Assembly: GCA_964370015.1 (NCBI GenBank)
Contig: CAYJHD010000079.1
Coordinates: 1-9,549 of the forward strand
Direction: 5' to 3'
Source of the DNA: CAYJAD01 sp964370015
GTDB taxonomy: Bacteria; Desulfobacterota; Desulfovibrionia; Desulfovibrionales; Desulfovibrionaceae
Length of the DNA stretch: 9,549 nucleotides
Shown here in pieces: positions 6,413-9,549 of this stretch. Numbering within the stretch: the first letter of the stretch is position 1; each line of letters begins with the position of its first letter. The notes below the pieces were generated by a model, which worked only from the letters and a program-made list of their open reading frames with translations, did no database searches and was not told the origin of the DNA. Position numbers and translations under genes: made by a program.

Positions 6413-6539
6413 GTATGACTTATTCTACTTTCGTTGAAGCTTTTGAATTATAAGTCTTATTTTCTTAGGTTACGATTTCTTTTCAAAGTGTTTTGCGTCA
6501 TGCTTTTGTAAACAAACGAGCTTCAGCATGGAATTTGAC

Positions 6540-6615
6540 CGTGAAATAAAGATTCACAAAAAATGTATTTCAATAAAATAAACTTATTACACAAACAACA
6601 ACACATTATTTCACG
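6540..6615 (+). promoter_or_regulatory. 10-bp inverted repeat whose right arm abuts the ribosome-binding site of the SLOG gene
   Basis: CGTGAAATAA (6540-6549) and TTATTTCACG (6606-6615) are perfect reverse complements 56 bases apart. The right arm ends on the first base of GAGG (6615-6618), the only plausible ribosome-binding site for the ATG at 6628. In an mRNA starting upstream of 6540, pairing would hold this site in or next to a helix. A shorter dyad, GTGAA/TTCAC (6541-6557), competes with the left arm. Confidence 0.45.
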
Positions 6616-6627
6616 AGGTAGTCTTTG

Positions 6628-7110
6628 ATGGACAAAAGACACAATGTCTGCTTTAGCGGCTATAGATTGCATAAATTTCCAGACCTTAATCAACTTCCTG
6701 CCATACAGGCCAAGCTTGCCTGCGTCATGCAGGACTGCGTACAAAAAGGATTTCACACATTTTCCGTGGGCATGGCAGACGGTTTTGACATAATGGCAGC
6801 TGAAGAAGTGGTGAAGTTGAAAGAGCTCTATCCTAACATTACCTTTGTGGCAGTGATACCTTGTCATAATTGGCGCGAATTCACACCATATGAAGAGCAC
6901 ATCATGAAGCAAGCAGATAGCATTATAGCCGTGGCAGAAAAAGCCACTACAAAATCATATCATAGGCGTAATAGATATCTTGTGGATACCAGCTCTACCC
7001 TCATTTGTTATCACGACAAAAGCCCAGGCGGCACGCAATATACCGTTAATTATGCAACTTCCCAAGGCTTAGAAATCATAAATATTTGCCATCTACTTGC
7101 AACACAGTAA
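6628..7110 (+). CDS. YpsA/DUF1273-type SLOG-family protein
   Basis: This 160-residue cytoplasmic protein has the hallmarks of the YpsA-like SLOG (Rossmann-like nucleotide or ligand-binding) family: CFSGYR near the start (8-13), GMADGFDIMAAE (48-59) with the acidic positions expected of the SLOG pocket, a VAVIP strand (74-78), RRNRYLVD (113-120), and a late GGTQYTVNYA (134-143). YpsA itself affects cell division in Bacillus; many relatives sit on prophages or in defence and stress contexts, where SLOG domains are thought to bind or process nucleotide derivatives. The start is ATG at 6628, although a TTG directly precedes it. The gene is alone between the ABC operon and nrfHA, with a 333-base gap downstream, so it is probably monocistronic. 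The family call is good; its role here is unknown. Confidence 0.82.
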   Translation: MDKRHNVCFSGYRLHKFPDLNQLPAIQAKLACVMQDCVQKGFHTFSVGMADGFDIMAAEEVVKLKELYPNITFVAVIPCHNWREFTPYEEHIMKQADSIIAVAEKATTKSYHRRNRYLVDTSSTLICYHDKSPGGTQYTVNYATSQGLEIINICHLLATQ

Positions 7111-7376
7111 GGTATATGTAGCATTCATTTTTTTGCGTCGTCGAAAGATAACACCAAAAGAGAATATACGACATATTGTCATTTTTCCTTTTGAAGATAT
7201 ATAAGGTAAGAATCTAAAAAACTTAGTAAAAAAGTACGTTTTCCCCTAGTGTCATAAAAACCAGACTGTCGTCATATTTTTATGACAAAAACATCATTCC
7301 TCACTTTCGCCCCACCAAAGCATGTCATTTTAGCATAAAAAATACGATATTTACGCATAGTATCTTTGCATCACAC
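7111..7376. promoter_or_regulatory. Upstream regulatory region of nrfHA with TGTCAT half-sites and an 11-bp inverted repeat
   Basis: No gene is seen here. The motif TGTCAT occurs at 7177-7182, 7250-7255 and 7323-7328, with GTCAT at 7271-7275 and the inverse ATGACA at 7282-7287. The strongest element is TGTCATAAAAA (7250-7260) with TTTTTATGACA (7277-7287), perfect over 11 bp. Nested inside is a tighter dyad GTCATA-TTTT-TATGAC (7271-7286). These lie roughly 115-155 bases upstream of the predicted sigma-54 start, the usual place for an enhancer-binding-protein site. A weak hairpin with U-tract (GACATATTGTC then TTTTT, 7170-7186) may terminate the SLOG transcript. Confidence 0.5.
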
Positions 7377-7392
7377 TGGCATATTTCTTGAT
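7377..7392 (+). promoter_or_regulatory. Sigma-54 (-24/-12) promoter of nrfHA
   Basis: TGGCATA (7377-7383), four bases, then TTGAT (7388-7392) matches the consensus TGGCAYR-N4-TTGCW with one mismatch at the C of the -12 GC. Transcription would begin near 7403, leaving a leader of about 40 bases with GGAGG before nrfH. In Desulfovibrio vulgaris nrfHA is known to be controlled by a sigma-54-dependent response regulator (NrfR), which agrees with this site. The regulator genes are not in the window. Confidence 0.65.
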
Positions 7393-7443
7393 ATGTCTTT
7401 GTGAAGACTCTTGCTCTTTGCAACATTTGGAAAAGGAGGATCT

Positions 7444-7911
7444 ATGGGTGCAACGTGCCACAATCCGTGGCTTAAATGTGTATTGGTAGGCATTGTCATA
7501 GGTGTAGGCCTATTGGCAGCGGCGGCCATTGCCATGCAGTATACCGACCAAAGACCATTTTGTGCCAGTTGTCACGTCATGAACACAGCAGCAGTGACAC
7601 ACAAAATGTCGACCCACGCGAATATTTCATGCAATAGTTGCCACGCTCCCACCAATTTAGTGGAAAAAATTCCTTTCAAAGCCGCCGCAGGCTTTAAGGA
7701 CTTTGTTTCCAACCTGCAGGGTAATGATGTGCCTGTTAGCGTTGGTCTTGCCACTAAAGATGTTGTCAATGAAAACTGTAAATCATGCCATGCCGTAACC
7801 AACAGCACTGTAGCAAGCATGGAAGCCAAGCCTTATTGTGTCGATTGTCACCGTAGTGTGGTGCATATGCACCAAAAGCCCATCAGCAAAAGGATGGTTG
7901 CCGATGAATAA
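7444..7911 (+). CDS. nrfH: NrfH, membrane tetraheme cytochrome c, menaquinol dehydrogenase subunit of nitrite reductase
   Basis: This 155-residue NapC/NirT-family cytochrome has one N-terminal membrane anchor (about residues 12-31) and a periplasmic domain with four CxxCH heme sites: CASCH 40-44, CNSCH 63-67, CKSCH 112-116 and CVDCH 132-136. Heme 1 has the CxxCHxM form (Met46), the unusual ligand described for Desulfovibrio NrfH. It oxidises menaquinol and feeds electrons to NrfA, which it also holds at the membrane. ATG at 7444 is chosen over an upstream TTG at 7411 because GGAGG (7435-7439) precedes it and the protein then has normal family length. The stop overlaps the nrfA start by 8 bases (ATGAATAA), giving tight translational coupling and fixed stoichiometry. 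Confidence 0.96.
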   Translation: MGATCHNPWLKCVLVGIVIGVGLLAAAAIAMQYTDQRPFCASCHVMNTAAVTHKMSTHANISCNSCHAPTNLVEKIPFKAAAGFKDFVSNLQGNDVPVSVGLATKDVVNENCKSCHAVTNSTVASMEAKPYCVDCHRSVVHMHQKPISKRMVADE

Positions 7912-9442
7912 AAGATTTCTGTACTTAGGTTTGTCTCTCATACTCATGGCCGGTCTTCTCCTGCTTGGTGGTTGTAGTGACGTGGAAACGGAGCTAAAAA
8001 CCCCAAAGTATGATACCGGTCTTAAAAAGGATGAAATAAAAAGCTCAGCCTTTAAAGAAGTTTTTCCTGACCACTATGCTTCCTATCAAAAAAACAATGA
8101 GCATAGCGTCATGACAGAATACAAAGGCTCCGTTCATTACAGAAAAAATGATGACTTTTCTCCCCTACCCAAAGGCTTTAAACACGCCCAGCCCTATTTG
8201 AAGAACCTTTGGTTAGGTTATCCTTTCAGTTATGAATACAATGAAGCCCGCGGACATACTTTTGCCATCGAAGACGTAGCTTATATTGACCGCATCAACC
8301 GCTACTCCGACAAAGGCGGACTGCCTGCCACATGTTGGAATTGTAAAACACCTAAGATGATGCATTGGATTGAGAGAGACGGCGATGCTTTTTGGAGCAA
8401 GGATGCCAACTCTCTACGCCAAGAATTAAACCCCCATGAAGACTCCATTGGTTGTGCAACCTGCCACGACCCGCAAAGCATGGAGTTACGTCTCTACTCT
8501 GAGCCGCTCAAAGATTGGCTCAAGCGTAGCGGTAAAGACATTGATAAAATTTCACGCAATGAAATGCGTACCCTCGTTTGCGCCCAGTGTCACGTGGAAT
8601 ACTATTTCACACACAAAGACAACGGCCCCGCCGCCAAGCCCGTCTTCCCATGGGATAATGGCTTTGGCCCTGAAGATATGTATCAATACTACAAGAATCA
8701 TGGCGCAAAAAATGGTCCTTTCGTGGATTGGACCCATGCTGCCTCCAAGGCACCCATGATTAAGATGCAACACCCAGAGTACGAAACATGGATTGACGGC
8801 CCCCATGGCGCCGCCGGTGTTTCTTGTGCCGATTGTCATATGAGTTATGAGCGTAGAGATGGCAAGAAGATGTCCAGCCATTGGCTGACTTCCCCATTGA
8901 AAGATCCCAACATGACAGCTTGTCGTCAGTGTCACGCGGATAAGAGTCCAGAATTCTTGAAAGAGCGTGTACTTTATACGCAAAAAAGAACCTACGATCA
9001 ACTTCTTAAGGCTCAAGAAGTTTCTGTAAAAGCCCACGAAGCTGTACGTCTGGCAGCAGACTATATTGGTGAAAGAAGTGCCAACTACGATCAGCTCATG
9101 ACAGAAGCGCGTGATATGATTCGTAAGGGACAATTGTTCTGGGATTATGTTTCTGCTGAAAACAGCGTTGGTTTCCACAACCCTGCCAAGGCATTGGCAA
9201 CGCTCATGTCGTCCATGGAATATAGCCAAAAGGCCATAGACCTTGCCGGTGAAGCCACTAACTTTGGTATAAATGAAGCCCTTGCTGGCGATATTAAGAC
9301 CATAGTTCCCCCCATTAAGGAGCTCAGTCGCAAATTACAGCAAGATGCAGACTTCTTACAGCAACATCCTTGGACCAAGCTTCTTCCTGTGCTTCCAGAA
9401 GCAGAAATGGTTTGGGATGGCTTAGAAAAAGTAAATAAATAA
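7904..9442 (+). CDS. nrfA: NrfA, pentaheme ammonia-forming nitrite reductase (lipoprotein form)
   Basis: This 512-residue periplasmic cytochrome c nitrite reductase reduces nitrite to ammonium with six electrons. Five heme sites are present: the catalytic CWNCK at 144-148, where lysine replaces histidine, and CATCH 184-188, CAQCH 226-230, CADCH 308-312 and CRQCH 340-344. The CHVEYY segment supplies E232 and Y233 (calcium ligand and active-site tyrosine), and KMQH supplies K287, Q289 and catalytic H290. The active-site arginine is R130 or R133. The N-terminus has a lipobox LGGC with Cys24, so the enzyme is probably lipid-anchored as well as bound to NrfH. The start at 7904 follows AAAGGA and yields an intact signal sequence; an in-frame start at 7838 would place 22 unneeded residues before it. 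The lysine heme marks it as a classic CxxCK NrfA. Confidence 0.97.
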   Translation: MNKRFLYLGLSLILMAGLLLLGGCSDVETELKTPKYDTGLKKDEIKSSAFKEVFPDHYASYQKNNEHSVMTEYKGSVHYRKNDDFSPLPKGFKHAQPYLKNLWLGYPFSYEYNEARGHTFAIEDVAYIDRINRYSDKGGLPATCWNCKTPKMMHWIERDGDAFWSKDANSLRQELNPHEDSIGCATCHDPQSMELRLYSEPLKDWLKRSGKDIDKISRNEMRTLVCAQCHVEYYFTHKDNGPAAKPVFPWDNGFGPEDMYQYYKNHGAKNGPFVDWTHAASKAPMIKMQHPEYETWIDGPHGAAGVSCADCHMSYERRDGKKMSSHWLTSPLKDPNMTACRQCHADKSPEFLKERVLYTQKRTYDQLLKAQEVSVKAHEAVRLAADYIGERSANYDQLMTEARDMIRKGQLFWDYVSAENSVGFHNPAKALATLMSSMEYSQKAIDLAGEATNFGINEALAGDIKTIVPPIKELSRKLQQDADFLQQHPWTKLLPVLPEAEMVWDGLEKVNK

Positions 9443-9506
9443 AATAAGCAACGGAAAACTCTCTACCTCCAATAAAAAAAAAGAGCGTTTCCCCTCTGCT
9501 TTACCT

Positions 9507-9549
9507 ACATCTCCTAACCGCAATGCCATGTCGGTTAGGAGATGTTTTC
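9507..9549 (+). terminator. Intrinsic terminator of nrfHA
   Basis: A perfect 14-bp inverted repeat ACATCTCCTAACCG (9507-9520) and CGGTTAGGAGATGT (9532-9545) has an 11-base loop and is followed by UUUU before the window ends. It lies 64 bases after the nrfA stop. The stem is long and stable; the U-tract may continue past the edge. Confidence 0.82.

Noticed and set aside
6523..6912. Minus-strand open frame across the start of the SLOG gene
   Set aside because: Low-complexity, Cys/His-rich translation with no family features, opposite a clear conserved gene.
7250..7287. Pho box upstream of nrfH
   Set aside because: TGTCATAAAAA followed by CTGTCGTCAT is reminiscent of it, but the spacing is off and the dyad symmetry with a sigma-54 promoter downstream is a better explanation.
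7411..7443. TTG start for NrfH 11 codons upstream
   Set aside because: The GGAGG ribosome-binding site is inside this stretch and serves the ATG at 7444.
7838..7903. N-terminal extension of NrfA from an upstream in-frame start
   Set aside because: It lies within nrfH, puts 22 residues before a complete lipoprotein signal peptide, and 7904 has its own ribosome-binding site.
8552..9229. Long open frame on the minus strand opposite nrfA
   Set aside because: It is a shadow of nrfA; the plus-strand frame encodes all five heme motifs and the minus frame has no recognisable protein features.

Overview
The window looks like a chromosomal segment of a sulfate-reducing Desulfovibrionaceae-type bacterium with AT-rich intergenic DNA. 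The best evidence is the nrfHA pair at the right: a tetraheme NrfH with the CxxCHxM heme-1 signature, overlapping a pentaheme NrfA that carries a lipoprotein signal, preceded by a near-consensus sigma-54 promoter. This is the arrangement known from Desulfovibrio nitrite reductases. The taxonomic assignment is inference from these features only.

Layout. Bases 1-39 hold the first 13 codons of a minus-strand gene that runs off the left edge. It is preceded by an unusually structured leader (about 141-327) with a candidate minus-strand promoter at 334-362. Bases 450-480 are the intrinsic terminator of a six-gene minus-strand operon covering 566-6221. In transcription order the operon encodes a lipoprotein solute-binding protein, two inner-membrane permeases, an ABC ATPase, a CehA/McbA-type PHP metallohydrolase and a second, HisJ/HisK-like PHP hydrolase. 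A strong hairpin with a U-tract lies between the binding protein and the first permease and probably lowers expression of the downstream genes. A 406-bp intergenic region (6222-6627) separates this operon from the plus-strand genes and is rich in inverted and direct repeats.

On the plus strand, 6628-7110 encodes a small YpsA/DUF1273-type SLOG-family protein. A 333-bp regulatory region follows, with repeated TGTCAT half-sites, an 11-bp inverted repeat and a -24/-12 promoter. Then come nrfH (7444-7911) and nrfA (7904-9442), closed by a 14-bp-stem terminator at the right edge.

How it fits together. The ABC operon reads as an uptake-and-hydrolysis module. A solute, most plausibly a phosphate ester or other organophosphorus compound, is bound outside, imported, and processed by two cytoplasmic metal-dependent PHP enzymes. 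The substrate cannot be read from sequence. NrfH anchors NrfA and passes electrons from menaquinol to it for six-electron reduction of nitrite to ammonium, as a respiratory or detoxifying reaction. The most novel-looking elements are the double-PHP ABC operon, the structured leader at the left edge, and the inverted repeat that could mask the ribosome-binding site of the SLOG gene.
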